DNA of 64,000 nucleotides from Curtobacterium caseinilyticum (GTDB lineage: Bacteria; Actinomycetota; Actinomycetes; Actinomycetales; Microbacteriaceae): assembly GCF_030363035.1 (NCBI RefSeq), contig NZ_JAUCMN010000003.1, positions 62,001 through 126,000 of the forward strand, read 5' to 3'. The notes beneath the pieces were generated by a model, which was not told where the DNA came from, ran no database searches, and was given only the letters and a program-made list of their open reading frames with translations. The position numbers and the translations under genes were made by a program. Below, in pieces: positions 7,535 through 16,459 of this stretch (the stretch's first letter is position 1; the number at the start of each line of letters is the position of its first letter).

Positions 7535-10500
7535 CAGGTCACCTCTCCCACCACGTGGATCCGGCACTCGACACCGGTGCGCGCCCGGTCGCAGTGGTCG
7601 TCCACCTTCGCCACGAAGGTCCGACCGGCCATGCCACGGGCGACCTCGTGCAGCCGCCGGCGGTACGCCTCGCGCGTCTCGTCGTCGAACGCGTGCTGCG
7701 TGCGCTCCGAGTACGCCCGGCCACCGCGGGCGTTCTGCACGAACACGAGCCGGGCGTCCGCCATCGGTGCCCCGGCGGGCACGCCCTCGACCGCCCCGTC
7801 CTCGACCGCCAGCTGGTAGGCACCGAGCTGCGGGTGCTCCGGCATGTCGTTCTTCTCGCTCGGCATCGAGCGCCCGGTCTTCAGGTCGACCACGCTGACG
7901 CGGCCGTCGGGGTCGACCTCGATCCGGTCGATGCTGCCGCGCATCCGGGCGGGCCCCGTCACCAGGGCGAACGACGTCTCGGCGCCGAGCAGCTCGCGGC
8001 CCGCGTTCGCGAAGGTCCGCAGGTAGTCACTCAGCCCCTCGATCATGCGTCTGGTGCGGGCGCGCTCGCGGTCCGCCACCCACGGCGACTCGAAGGTCAG
8101 CTCGTCCCAGCGCCCCTCGACGTGCGCCCAGAGCGACTCGACGTCGATCGCGGTGGCCTGTTCCATCGCCTCGTGCACGATCGTCCCGATGCCCATCGCC
8201 GGGCTCGGGGCACCACCGCCGAAGGTCTGGACGAACCAGTGCACCGGGCACTCCTCGAACCTGCCGATGCGCGACGGTGACACGGACACCGTCGGGGGCA
8301 CCGGGTCGCCGCCCTCGTGCTCGGGCGCCGGCGGGGCGTCGAGGTCGACGAGGGGATCGTCGGTCGTCGGCTCGACCGTTCCGTACCACTCGTCCGGCGC
8401 CGCCCCGGGGACACCGGCATCGGCGAGACGGGCGAGCGCGGAGGCGGCCTCGTGGTCCCCGGAGGTCACGACACGGCGACGCAGCGAGCCGGCCAGCCCC
8501 CGGAGTGACAACGGGTGGACGGTCGGCTGCCGGTCCGGGGGCACCGGGACGAGCCGGACGAACGGCGAGGGCGCCTCGTCGTCGTTGGCGACCGTGCCGA
8601 TGACGACCTGCGTGGTGGCGCGTGACACGGCCCGGGCGAACAGGCGCAGTTCGTCGGCCACCACCGCGGCCCGGTCGTCGATCGTGCCGTGGGCGACACC
8701 GGCCGCGGCGCGGACCAGGCCGTCCGGGTCGAGCAGGCTGCCGCGGACGCGGGTGTTGGGCCAGACGCCGTCCTGCAGTCCGAGCACGACGACGACGTCG
8801 CACTCCAGTCCGATCGTCGCCGAGGGCGTCAGCACCCGGACCCGACCGGCGGTGCGGTCCGGACCGATCGAGTCCTCGGGCAGGTCGGCGCCGAGCAGGT
8901 CGTCGACGAACACCCGGGCGGGCGCGTCCGGGGTGCGCTCCACGAACCGCTTCGCGGCGGTGAACAGCCCGACGACCGCGTCGAGGTGTCGGTCGGCCTC
9001 GGCAGCCCCGACACCTCCGGCCGCCGACTGCCCGCCCCAGGTCGTCGCGAGCCCGCTGCGCTCCCACAGCCCCCAGAGGATCTCCTCGATGCTGGCGTCG
9101 GCCGCGGCGTCGGCGTGCGCCTGCACGAGGCTGCGGGCGAGTCGGGTCGCGCGGCGGGCGAACCCGGCGTCGACGGTGGCGAGCCGCTCCGGTGCCCCGA
9201 GCGCCTCGACGAGCAGCTCGTCCGCGGTGCGGGTGCCGCCACCCGCGAGTTCCTCACGCCGCAGGGCGAGCCGGAGTCGTCGCATCGCCAGGGTGTCGAG
9301 TCCGCCGAGCGGTCCGGTCGCGAAGGCGGTGGCGAGGTCGGCATCGAGCGGCAGCACGCCGAGCGCGACGGCGGCTGCGTCGAGGAGCGCCCGGGCCGCG
9401 CTGTCGTCGCGGGGGCGGACCGGGGCGGCACCGGCGGTGGCGGGCACCTCGGCGACGGACAGCGACCGCACGAGTTCCGGGATCGCGGCACCGCTGCGGG
9501 TGACGACCGCCATCCGGTGCCACGGGACGCCGTCGAGCAACCGGTGCTCGCGCAGGCGCCGGGCGACCGCCGTGACGAGCGCCGACCGGCTGCCGGCTTC
9601 GAGGTGCAGGACGGCGTCGCTCCTGGCGTCCGTCGTCGACGCGACCGCGGTCCGCTGTCGACCGGCGGCTGCCGCACCGATCCGGGCGGTGATCGCGGTC
9701 ACGAGCTCGCGGACCGGGGCGGCGTGCCGGTGCACCGTCCCGAGCACGACCTCGTCGACGCGTCCGACGCCCAGCCGCACCGCGAGCCGTCCGAGCACGT
9801 CCGGTTCGGCGCCGCGGAACGCCGACGCCGCGATGTCCGGATCGCCGAACGCCACGACCTGCACGCCGGCCCGCGCCAGCGCGCCGAGCAGGGCGATCTC
9901 GCCCTCCACGAGCTCCTGCGTGTCGTCGACGACGACGAGCCGCAGCGCCGCGACACTCGCCGGGACCTCGCCGCGCAGCACGGCTGCCGTCGCGAACGCC
10001 ACGAGCTCCGCGGCGTCGAGGCTGCTGCCCCGGAAGGCGGTGACGGCCGCGCGGTACTCGTCCACGAAGTCGCCGACGGCCCGCCACTCCGGCCGACCGG
10101 TGTCCTCGGCGAGTTCGCGCATGTCCTCGGGTTCGATGCCGGCGGCGACCGCACGCATCATCACGTCGCGGAGGGCGGTGCGGAACCCGGCGCGCTCCCG
10201 CACGACCGCGGTGATCGGTGCGGGCCACTCGGGCCCGGTGCCGTCGACCTCGTGTCCGTCGAGCAGGTCGGCGATGATCCGGTCCTGCTCGCCGCCGGTG
10301 AGCAGGGTGGGCGTCTCCTGCCCCTGCAGTGCCGCCGCGTGGGCGACGACCTGGAACGCGAGTGAGTTGACCGTCCGCGCGAGCGCGCCGGGGACGGGTC
10401 GGTCGACCGCGGCGGCGAGGCGGTCGCGCAGTGCCGTCGCGGCGGTCCGCGCCGAGGTGAGCGCGAGCACCGTGGCGTGCCCGTCCGGGGTGACGCCGTC

Positions 10501-10686
10501 GGGTCGCGCGAGGCGGTCGGCGACGAGTCGGGCCAGCGTGGTCGTCTTGCCCGTGCCGGGTGCCCCGATGACGGCGGCGTGCCGCCCGTCCGGGAGCGCG
10601 AGGACGGCGTCCTGCGCGGGGTCGACGGTCAGCGATCGGGCGACCCCGACGTCCTCGGGGAGGGTCGTCAGCGTGGTCCTGGGCAC
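7531..10686 (-). CDS. adnA: AdnA-like subunit: divergent UvrD-like motor with C-terminal RecB-type nuclease
   Basis: 1051 residues, the expected AdnA length, immediately upstream of adnB as in mycobacteria. Walker A is intact (GAPGTGKTTTLA, near residue 42). The position of the DExxQD motif reads VVVDDTQELVEGE, motif III is GDPDIAASAFRGA, and the last motor motif is AVSRATTQVVIGT, so the motor is more divergent than that of AdnB. The nuclease is complete: H in GIGTIVHEAMEQ, D in MRGSIDRIEV, D and K in VVDLKTGR, and HPQLGAYQLA. The GTG start at 10686 is supported by a -10 box 6 nt upstream. Confidence 0.92.
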   Translation of the reverse strand: MPRTTLTTLPEDVGVARSLTVDPAQDAVLALPDGRHAAVIGAPGTGKTTTLARLVADRLARPDGVTPDGHATVLALTSARTAATALRDRLAAAVDRPVPGALARTVNSLAFQVVAHAAALQGQETPTLLTGGEQDRIIADLLDGHEVDGTGPEWPAPITAVVRERAGFRTALRDVMMRAVAAGIEPEDMRELAEDTGRPEWRAVGDFVDEYRAAVTAFRGSSLDAAELVAFATAAVLRGEVPASVAALRLVVVDDTQELVEGEIALLGALARAGVQVVAFGDPDIAASAFRGAEPDVLGRLAVRLGVGRVDEVVLGTVHRHAAPVRELVTAITARIGAAAAGRQRTAVASTTDARSDAVLHLEAGSRSALVTAVARRLREHRLLDGVPWHRMAVVTRSGAAIPELVRSLSVAEVPATAGAAPVRPRDDSAARALLDAAAVALGVLPLDADLATAFATGPLGGLDTLAMRRLRLALRREELAGGGTRTADELLVEALGAPERLATVDAGFARRATRLARSLVQAHADAAADASIEEILWGLWERSGLATTWGGQSAAGGVGAAEADRHLDAVVGLFTAAKRFVERTPDAPARVFVDDLLGADLPEDSIGPDRTAGRVRVLTPSATIGLECDVVVVLGLQDGVWPNTRVRGSLLDPDGLVRAAAGVAHGTIDDRAAVVADELRLFARAVSRATTQVVIGTVANDDEAPSPFVRLVPVPPDRQPTVHPLSLRGLAGSLRRRVVTSGDHEAASALARLADAGVPGAAPDEWYGTVEPTTDDPLVDLDAPPAPEHEGGDPVPPTVSVSPSRIGRFEECPVHWFVQTFGGGAPSPAMGIGTIVHEAMEQATAIDVESLWAHVEGRWDELTFESPWVADRERARTRRMIEGLSDYLRTFANAGRELLGAETSFALVTGPARMRGSIDRIEVDPDGRVSVVDLKTGRSMPSEKNDMPEHPQLGAYQLAVEDGAVEGVPAGAPMADARLVFVQNARGGRAYSERTQHAFDDETREAYRRRLHEVARGMAGRTFVAKVDDHCDRARTGVECRIHVVGEVTW

Positions 10687-10692
10687 GCGGAC

Positions 10693-10698
10693 ACGGTA
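10693..10698 (-). promoter_or_regulatory. -10 box of a leaderless promoter for adnA-adnB
   Basis: On the minus strand TACCGT ends 6 nt before the GTG of adnA. There is no room for a ribosome binding site, so the pair is probably transcribed as a leaderless message. Confidence 0.5.
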
Positions 10699-10814
10699 CC
10701 GAGGACGGCCGACAGCGGGGCCCGACGCACCGGCCCGCCGGACGCCCGGTATGGTCGCGCACGGGCACGAGTGCGCCCGGGGCGAACGCCCGGTGCCGTG
10801 CGTGGGTGCTCGGA

Positions 10815-10820
10815 TACGCT
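10815..10820 (+). promoter_or_regulatory. -10 box of a leaderless promoter for the DUF3107 gene
   Basis: TACGCT lies 6 nt before the GTG at 10827, which favours that start over the in-frame upstream candidate. Confidence 0.5.
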
Positions 10821-10826
10821 GTGCTC

Positions 10827-11051
10827 GTGGACATCAAGATCGGCATCATCAACAGCCCGCGCGAGATCGCGTTCGAGACCGCCCAGAGCGCCGAGGAGAT
10901 CGAGCAGTCCGTGGCCGCGGCCCTCGAGTCGCAGTCGACGCACCTCTCCCTCAAGGACGAGAAGGGCCGCCGCTTCATCGTGCCCGTCGCCTCGCTCGCC
11001 TACGTCGAGGTCGGCGCCGAGGAGTCGCGTCGCATCGGTTTCGTCGCCTGA
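10827..11051 (+). CDS. DUF3107 family small protein
   Basis: 74 residues beginning VDIKIGIINSPREIAFETAQ and ending in a lysine/arginine-bearing beta strand (RRFIVPVASLAYVEVG). This is the full length of the conserved actinobacterial DUF3107 family, whose biochemical role is unknown. In mycobacteria the homologue sits near the same ferritin-like and RNA helicase genes found downstream here. The GTG start is chosen from the -10 box and from the family length. The stop is followed after 1 nt by the GTG of the next gene, so the two are probably co-transcribed. Confidence 0.88.
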   Translation: MDIKIGIINSPREIAFETAQSAEEIEQSVAAALESQSTHLSLKDEKGRRFIVPVASLAYVEVGAEESRRIGFVA

Positions 11052-11052
11052 C

Positions 11053-11340
11053 GTGGAACTGCTCTTCGCCGTGCTCGGTGGCCTCATCGCGGGGGCCATC
11101 GCGCACGTCGTGGTGCCGTGGCGGTCGACGCGCGGTGCCCTGCTCGGACCGGTGGTCGGCGGCGTCGTGGCCGCGGTCGCCTGGGAAGCCCTGACCTGGG
11201 CCGGCCTGCCGTACGACGGCGGGTGGATCTGGGTGGTGGCCCTGGTCGGCGCCGGCGTCGTGGCCGTGGTCACCGAGTGGGTGCTCGGCCGGCGGCGGAC
11301 CGCGGCCGACGCAGCGTTCTTCGAGCGCTCCCTCGCCTGA
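11053..11340 (+). CDS. small integral membrane protein
   Basis: 95 residues with three hydrophobic segments: ELLFAVLGGLIAGAIAHVVV, a central glycine/alanine-rich stretch (LLGPVVGGVVAAVAWEAL), and WVVALVGAGVVAVVTEWVL. A short charged tail follows (RRRTAADAAFFERSLA). I do not recognise the family. The GTG lies one base after the stop of the DUF3107 gene, so it is read as the second gene of that unit. Start chosen by coupling; no Shine-Dalgarno sequence is evident. Confidence 0.7.
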   Translation: MELLFAVLGGLIAGAIAHVVVPWRSTRGALLGPVVGGVVAAVAWEALTWAGLPYDGGWIWVVALVGAGVVAVVTEWVLGRRRTAADAAFFERSLA

Positions 11341-11383
11341 CCGCCGCCGGGTCCGGCCCACCGCAGCTCGGGCTGTCAGTCCC

Positions 11384-11519
11384 GACGCGGTCGAGGCCGT
11401 CGAGCGCAGCGCAGCGCGGACCGTCGCGACGCAGGCCGTCCGGTGCAAGCCGTCCGGTGCAGCCCGAGCCGTCCGGCTCGGTGCAGCGCTGGCCGTCCGG
11501 CCGAGCGCAGCTCAGGCCG
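11384..11519. repeat. degenerate tandem repeat after the membrane-protein gene
   Basis: Four copies of GCCGTCCGG start at 11435, 11449, 11468 and 11492, interspersed with GGTGCAGC-like segments. They lie between two convergent genes. Purpose unknown; some units can pair with each other. Confidence 0.55.
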
Positions 11520-12228
11520 TCAGACCCAGCGCGTCCATCCGCCGCGTGTGCGCAGCGATGAGCTCCGTCCACACCGGCTCCAGCCGCTCCTGGTCCTCAC
11601 GCGCGTGCGACGCCAGGGCCGACCGGGCCACGAGCAGCGTGTCGCCCACGAGCCGCCGACCCCACATCGCGAGCCGCGACCCGACCTCCGGCTCCTGCTC
11701 GATGTGCACGGCCAGCTCCTGCACGACGGCCGGTTCCTCGCGTGCGTCGAACACGGTGCGCAGCCGCTGCCGGACGTCGAGCGGCAGCGACCGGAGCAGG
11801 CTGCCGAACAGGTCGTTGAGGATGCCGGCGGTCACGTAGCCGGTGAGCATCGACTCGTACCAGTCCGCACCGCTCGTCCGGAGCAGGAAGCGGTCGATGG
11901 CCTCCCGGTGGGGCTCCATGAGCTCCGCGGGTGCCCAGCCACCACGTTCGATCTCGGCCACGATCGTCCGGTGGCGCTCGAGTGCGGTCGTCGCGAGCAC
12001 GCCCGTCACGAGCCGACCGGACATGGTCGGCGCAGCGGCGCCGGCACGGCCCATGGTCTCGTACAACGACAGCTGCAGGTAGGCGGCCTGCCCCAGGTAC
12101 ACGTCGAGCTCGGGGCTCACGTCGTCCAGCTGCAGGCGCTCCACGGGCGAGGCGTTCCGCGGGTTCCGCGACGCCAGCCATGCGGAAGCGAGCTGCGCAG
12201 CACGCTTCCGGTTCCACCACGACACCAT
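11512..12228 (-). CDS. ferritin-like fold protein (Rv3210c-like)
   Basis: 238 residues, mostly helical. Acidic and histidine-containing helices are visible, for example LDVYLGQAAYLQLSLYETM, ATTALERHRTIVAEIE and MEPHREAIDRFL, which could supply carboxylate and histidine ligands. By position (between DUF3107 and a DEAD-box helicase) and length it matches the actinobacterial ferritin-like family represented in mycobacteria by Rv3210c; its substrate is unknown. The ATG at 12228 has a -10 box 6 nt upstream. It is convergent with the small membrane protein gene. Confidence 0.75.
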   Translation of the reverse strand: MVSWWNRKRAAQLASAWLASRNPRNASPVERLQLDDVSPELDVYLGQAAYLQLSLYETMGRAGAAAPTMSGRLVTGVLATTALERHRTIVAEIERGGWAPAELMEPHREAIDRFLLRTSGADWYESMLTGYVTAGILNDLFGSLLRSLPLDVRQRLRTVFDAREEPAVVQELAVHIEQEPEVGSRLAMWGRRLVGDTLLVARSALASHAREDQERLEPVWTELIAAHTRRMDALGLTA

Positions 12229-12234
12229 GCGTCG

Positions 12235-12240
12235 AGCATA
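12235..12240 (-). promoter_or_regulatory. -10 box of a leaderless promoter for the ferritin-like gene
   Basis: TATGCT on the minus strand ends 6 nt before the ATG at 12228. Confidence 0.5.
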
Positions 12241-12333
12241 CGGGCCGCGGACCCCCCTCCCGGCCCGGCGGGCGCTGTCGTCGCCGGCCGTCGGTAGACT
12301 GGCCTCGACTTCCACCAGGACTAGGGTGATTCT

Positions 12334-13839
12334 TTGACTTTCGCAGACCTCAACATCGAGCAGGACATCGCTGACGCGCTCGCGACGAAGGGCATCACCG
12401 AGCCCTTCCCGATCCAGCAGCAGACGATCCCGCTCGCCCTCACCGGCCAGGACATCATCGGTCAGGCGAAGACGGGCACCGGCAAGACCTTCGGCTTCGG
12501 TCTCCCGCTCATCCAGCGCCTCGGCGCCGACCCGGGCCCGGGCGTCAAGGCCCTCGTCGTCGTCCCGACCCGCGAACTCGCGGTGCAGGTGACCGAGGAC
12601 CTCGAGCTGGCCACCTCGAACCGCCCGACCACGATCGTGTCGATCTACGGCGGCAAGGCCTACGAGGGCCAGATCGAGCAGCTCAAGGCCGGCGCGCAGA
12701 TCGTCGTCGGCACGCCCGGTCGCCTCATCGACCTGCAGCGCCAGCGCCTGCTCGACCTGTCGCACGTGCAGGAGGTCGTCCTCGACGAGGCCGACCGCAT
12801 GCTCGACCTCGGCTTCCTGTCCGACATCGAGCGCATCTTCCAGGCCGTCCCCGCGGTGCGCCACACGATGCTGTTCTCGGCGACGATGCCCGCCCCGATC
12901 GTGGCGCTGGCCCGCCGCTTCATGACCCGCCCGGTGCACATCCGCGCGACGGACCCGGACGAGGGCCTGACGCAGGCGAACATCAAGCACGTCATCTACC
13001 GCGCGCACTCGCTCGACAAGGACGAGGTCATCGCGCGCATCCTGCAGGCCGAGGGCCGCGGCAAGACCGTGATCTTCACCCGCACCAAGCGTGCCGCCGC
13101 CAAGCTGGTCGAGGAGCTCAAGGACCGCGGGTTCAACGCCGCGGCCGTGCACGGCGACCTCAACCAGGAGCAGCGCGAGCGCGCGATGGCAGCGTTCAAG
13201 GCCGGCAAGCGCGACGTGCTCATCGCGACCGACGTCGCCGCCCGCGGCATCGACGTGGACGACGTCACGCACGTCATCAACCACACGATCCCGGACGACC
13301 CGGACACGTACCTGCACCGCGCGGGCCGGACCGGCCGCGCCGGCAAGACCGGCATCGCGGTGACGTTCGTCGACTGGGACGACCTGCACAAGTGGACGCT
13401 GATCGACAAGGCCCTCGAGTTCGGCATCCCCGAGCCCGTCGAGACCTACTCGTCGTCGCCGCACCTGTTCAGCGACCTCGACATCCCCGCCGGGACGAAG
13501 GGCCGCCTGCCCGGAGCGCCCGCGCACGCAGCCGAGGCCGGTTCCTCCGCCGGTCGCGGCGGCGAGCGTCGCACCGCCGAGCGCAGCGGTGAGCGTCGGA
13601 CCGGCGAGCGCAGCGGGTCGCGGTCGCGGTCGCGCACCCGGTCGGCAGGCTCCACCGACTCCGCCGCGTCGGCCCCCGCCGAGGAGTCCACCGGTACCGA
13701 CACCGCGCAGCCCGCCGGCGAGGGCACTACCACCGACGGCGCCGCGAAGCGCCGCCGGCGTCGCCGTCGCCGCAGCGGCGGCAGCGGCTCCGCCGAGGCG
13801 ACCGCCTCGGCACCGCAGAACGCCGGGGAAGGCGAGTAG
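12334..13839 (+). CDS. rhlE: DEAD-box ATP-dependent RNA helicase
   Basis: 501 residues. Q motif and motif I (PFPIQQQTIP; AKTGTGKT near residue 50), PTRELAVQ, GTPGRLID, VLDEADRML, SATMP, then the helicase C domain with DVAARGIDVDDV and YLHRAGRTGRAG. From about residue 385 the tail is disordered: Ser/Arg/Gly-rich repeats of ERRTAERSG type and a run of arginines, probably an RNA-binding tail. It remodels RNA in degradation or ribosome assembly. The TTG start is the only sensible one, with GACTAGGGTGA 5-15 nt upstream. The paralogue name is inferred from gene order shared with mycobacterial rhlE. Confidence 0.88.
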   Translation: MTFADLNIEQDIADALATKGITEPFPIQQQTIPLALTGQDIIGQAKTGTGKTFGFGLPLIQRLGADPGPGVKALVVVPTRELAVQVTEDLELATSNRPTTIVSIYGGKAYEGQIEQLKAGAQIVVGTPGRLIDLQRQRLLDLSHVQEVVLDEADRMLDLGFLSDIERIFQAVPAVRHTMLFSATMPAPIVALARRFMTRPVHIRATDPDEGLTQANIKHVIYRAHSLDKDEVIARILQAEGRGKTVIFTRTKRAAAKLVEELKDRGFNAAAVHGDLNQEQRERAMAAFKAGKRDVLIATDVAARGIDVDDVTHVINHTIPDDPDTYLHRAGRTGRAGKTGIAVTFVDWDDLHKWTLIDKALEFGIPEPVETYSSSPHLFSDLDIPAGTKGRLPGAPAHAAEAGSSAGRGGERRTAERSGERRTGERSGSRSRSRTRSAGSTDSAASAPAEESTGTDTAQPAGEGTTTDGAAKRRRRRRRRSGGSGSAEATASAPQNAGEGE

Positions 13840-13852
13840 CGCCTCCCGTCCG

Positions 13853-13884
13853 GAAGGCCCCGTCGCTGACGCGACGGGGCCTTC
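13853..13884 (+). terminator. intrinsic terminator of the DEAD-box helicase gene
   Basis: Perfect 14-bp stem (13853-13866 with 13871-13884) and a 4-nt loop, starting 14 nt after the stop and followed by CGTCGTC. It is preceded by a half copy of the palindromic repeat (CGCCTCCCGTCCGG). Confidence 0.75.
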
Positions 13885-13904
13885 GTCGTCCCCGCCCGCT
13901 TCAT

Positions 13905-13961
13905 CGGTGGAGCAGGAGCTGTCGGGTGGTCCCCGTCGAGCCGACGTTTCCTGCTCCACCG
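13905..13961. repeat. long imperfect inverted repeat (second family)
   Basis: Arms of 21 nt (13905-13925 and 13941-13961), mostly paired, with GGTGGAGCAGGA opposite TCCTGCTCCACC. The arm resembles the one at 40188-40244, which shares GGAGCAG....CTGTCGGG. It lies between convergent genes, after a separate intrinsic terminator. Confidence 0.6.
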
Positions 13962-14022
13962 ACGGACGGCGAGGCGGGTCGGCGGCGGGAGTGGCCGGCG
14001 GCGCGGGAGGCCCGGGCCGGGA

Positions 14023-14904
14023 TCAGGCCAGGCGGGAGCCCGCGCCGTGCACGGGTGCGCTGCCCGTCGCCTGCGCGACGATGGTCTCGAACGACGCGCG
14101 GGACGTCCGGTGCTCGCCGAACCGGTTCGGCTTGCCGGTGCCGTGGTAGTCGCTCGAGCCGGTGACGAACAGGTCGTAGCGCTCCGCCCAGTCCAGCAGC
14201 GTGCGCTTGCCGTGGGCGAGGTTCTCGCGGTGGTCGACCTCGAGGCCGCCGAGCCCCGCGTCCACGAGCTCGCGGAGCACGGGTTCGTCGATCACGATCC
14301 CCCGCGAGGACGCCGCCGGGTGCGCGATCACCGGGACGCCTCCGGCACCGCGGATGAGCTCGACGCCGCGCAGGGGCGTCGGCGCCTCGTGCGGCTCGTA
14401 GTACCCCGACGCCGGGTGCAGGATCCCGCGGAACGCCGCACTCCGGTCGGGTTCGAGCCCGCGGGCGACGAGGGCGTCGGCGATGTGCGGACGACCGATG
14501 GTCGCGCCGTCGCGTGCCTGGGCGAGGACGTCCTCCCACGTGACCGGGTGGTCACGCCCGATGCGCTCGACCATGCGACGTGCCCGCGAGAACCGTCCGT
14601 CGCGGATGCGGGCGGTCTCACGGACCAGGGCGTCGTCGGTCGGGTCGACGAGGTAGCCGAGGACGTGCACGCTGCGGTGACCGACGCGCGTGCTCAGCTC
14701 GAGGCCGGGCAGCAGCGACATCGGGCGGTCGCGGACGGCGGCGATCGCCTCGTCCCACCCGGCGGTGGTGTCGTGGTCCGTCAGGGCGACGCCGTCGAGG
14801 CCGGCAGCGGCAGCCGCGGCGACGAGCTCCGCTGGCCGCTCGGTGCCGTCGGACACGCTCGAGTGGGCGTGCAGGTCGATGAACGGATCGGGCACGTCCT
14901 CCAT
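14023..14904 (-). CDS. PHP-domain phosphoesterase
   Basis: 293 residues. PHP metal-site motifs are all present: DLHAHSSVSDG near residue 10, LTDHDT, the Glu of PGLELST, the histidine of IGRPHIADAL, AHPAAS, and GSSDYHG near residue 265. This architecture matches the RNase AM/YciV-like and 3',5'-nucleotide phosphatase group, which hydrolyses small phosphodiesters or nucleotides with a trinuclear metal centre; the exact substrate cannot be read. It is divergent from the aminopeptidase P gene, with about 60 nt between starts. The start at 14904 gives the family length. Confidence 0.82.
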   Translation of the reverse strand: MEDVPDPFIDLHAHSSVSDGTERPAELVAAAAAAGLDGVALTDHDTTAGWDEAIAAVRDRPMSLLPGLELSTRVGHRSVHVLGYLVDPTDDALVRETARIRDGRFSRARRMVERIGRDHPVTWEDVLAQARDGATIGRPHIADALVARGLEPDRSAAFRGILHPASGYYEPHEAPTPLRGVELIRGAGGVPVIAHPAASSRGIVIDEPVLRELVDAGLGGLEVDHRENLAHGKRTLLDWAERYDLFVTGSSDYHGTGKPNRFGEHRTSRASFETIVAQATGSAPVHGAGSRLA

Positions 14905-14965
14905 GCTACCGACAGGTGAACGGCCGCTCAGGCCGGAGGGTCAGCTCGGTGCGATGATGGGTGAC

Positions 14966-16450
14966 ATGGCCGACACCACTCCCCGTGCGACGAGCAACCG
15001 ATCCACCACCCCCGGGTCCTCGACCTTCAAGGACCACATCGCGTCGCAGTGGGCAGAGCGTGAGCGGCCGCTGCCGGAGCCCCGCGAGCAGGCCGCCTTC
15101 GCCGCCGCGCGCCGAGCCAGGGTCTCCGAGCTGCACCCGGGCCGCACGATCGTGGTGCCCGCCGGCCAGGCGAAGGTGCGGTCGAACGACTGCGACTACC
15201 CGTTCCGCCCGCACTCGACCTTCGCTCACCTGACCGGCTGGGGCACCGACACCGTCGTCGGGTCGGTCCTGGTGATGACGCCGAACGGCTCCGGCCACGA
15301 CGCCACCCTGTACTTCCGCGCCACCGCCGGCCGCGACTCCGAGGAGTTCTACGCGAACCCCGAGATCGGCGAGTTCTGGGTCGGGCCCCGCCCCTCGCTC
15401 GACGAGGTCGCCGCGGACCTCGGCCTCGCGACCGCCGACCTCGGCGCCTTCGGCGAGGTGGCGGACGGCCTCGACGCGTCGGTCCTGCTCGTCCGCGACG
15501 CCGACACCGAGCTCACGCGCGCGATCGACACCCGCCTCGGCACCACGGTCGGCGGGGCGGACGCGGTGGACGACACCCCGGCGACCGAGGACGTGCTCTC
15601 GCGCGACCTGTCCGAGCTGCGGCTCGTGAAGGACGCGTACGAGGTGAACGAGCTCCGGAAGGCCGTCGAGGCCACCAGGTCGGGCTTCGACGACGTCATC
15701 GCGGACTTCGACGCCGTGCTCGCGCACCCCCGCGGCGAGCGCATCGTCGAGGGCACCTTCAACCGTCGTGCCCGCGCCGACGGCAACACGGTCGGGTACG
15801 ACACCATCGCAGCGTCCGGCCACCACGCGTGCATCCTGCACTGGACGCGGAACGACGGCGCCGTGCAGCCGGGCGACCTGATCCTCATCGACGCCGGTGT
15901 CGAGGTCGACTCGTTCTACACGGCCGACATCACCCGGACGCTGCCGGTCAGCGGCACGTTCACCGACGTGCAGCGCATGGTCTACGAGGCCGTGCTCGAG
16001 GCCGCCGACGCCGCGTTCGCGATCGTGAAGCCGGGCATCACCTTCCGGCAGGTGCACGCGACCGCGATGGAGGTCATCGCGCGCAAGACCGCCGAGTGGG
16101 GCTTCCTGCCCGTCTCCGCCGAGGAGTCCCTGCAGCCCGACAACCAGTTCCACCGCCGCTACATGGTGCACGGCACGAGCCACCACCTCGGCCTCGACGT
16201 GCACGACTGCGCGAAGGCCCGCCGCGAGATGTACATCGACGGCGTCGTGCAGGCCGGCATGGTGTTCACGATCGAGCCCGGTCTGTACTTCCAGCAGGAC
16301 GACCTGACCGTGCCCGAGGAGTTCCGCGGCATCGGCGTCCGGATCGAGGACGACGTCCTGGTGACCGAGGACGGCGCCGAGAACCTGTCGGTCGGCATCC
16401 CCCGGACCCCCTCGGAAGTGGAGGGGTGGATCGCCCGTGCCGGCCGCTAG
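14966..16450 (+). CDS. pepP: Xaa-Pro aminopeptidase (aminopeptidase P, M24B)
   Basis: 494 residues. Cytosolic metallopeptidase that removes an N-terminal residue preceding proline. The N-terminal domain (DCDYPFRPHSTFAHLTGW) precedes the pita-bread domain. Metal ligands are visible: two Asp in LIDAGVEVDSFYTADITRT, His in GTSHHLGLDVHD, Glu in FTIEPGLYF, and Glu in VRIEDDVLV. Three in-frame ATGs occur at 14954, 14957 and 14966; I choose the last because a GATGAT -10-like hexamer ends 7 nt before it and homology starts at MADTT. Confidence 0.9.
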   Translation: MADTTPRATSNRSTTPGSSTFKDHIASQWAERERPLPEPREQAAFAAARRARVSELHPGRTIVVPAGQAKVRSNDCDYPFRPHSTFAHLTGWGTDTVVGSVLVMTPNGSGHDATLYFRATAGRDSEEFYANPEIGEFWVGPRPSLDEVAADLGLATADLGAFGEVADGLDASVLLVRDADTELTRAIDTRLGTTVGGADAVDDTPATEDVLSRDLSELRLVKDAYEVNELRKAVEATRSGFDDVIADFDAVLAHPRGERIVEGTFNRRARADGNTVGYDTIAASGHHACILHWTRNDGAVQPGDLILIDAGVEVDSFYTADITRTLPVSGTFTDVQRMVYEAVLEAADAAFAIVKPGITFRQVHATAMEVIARKTAEWGFLPVSAEESLQPDNQFHRRYMVHGTSHHLGLDVHDCAKARREMYIDGVVQAGMVFTIEPGLYFQQDDLTVPEEFRGIGVRIEDDVLVTEDGAENLSVGIPRTPSEVEGWIARAGR

Positions 16451-16453
16451 CCT
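16448..16453 (+). promoter_or_regulatory. -10 box of a leaderless promoter for the GNAT gene at 16460
   Basis: TAGCCT, overlapping the stop of pepP, ends 6 nt before the GTG. The acetyltransferase can therefore be expressed separately from pepP. Confidence 0.45.
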
Positions 16454-16459
16454 GGACCG

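Noticed and set aside
8045-11194. 1049-codon open frame on the plus strand over adnA
   Set aside because: It is an antisense shadow in very GC-rich DNA: Ser/Arg/Thr-rich translation without domains, opposite a complete AdnA.
11384-11519. small coding ORF in the repetitive gap
   Set aside because: The frames reflect the GCCGTCCGG repeats; no start signal or coupling supports translation.
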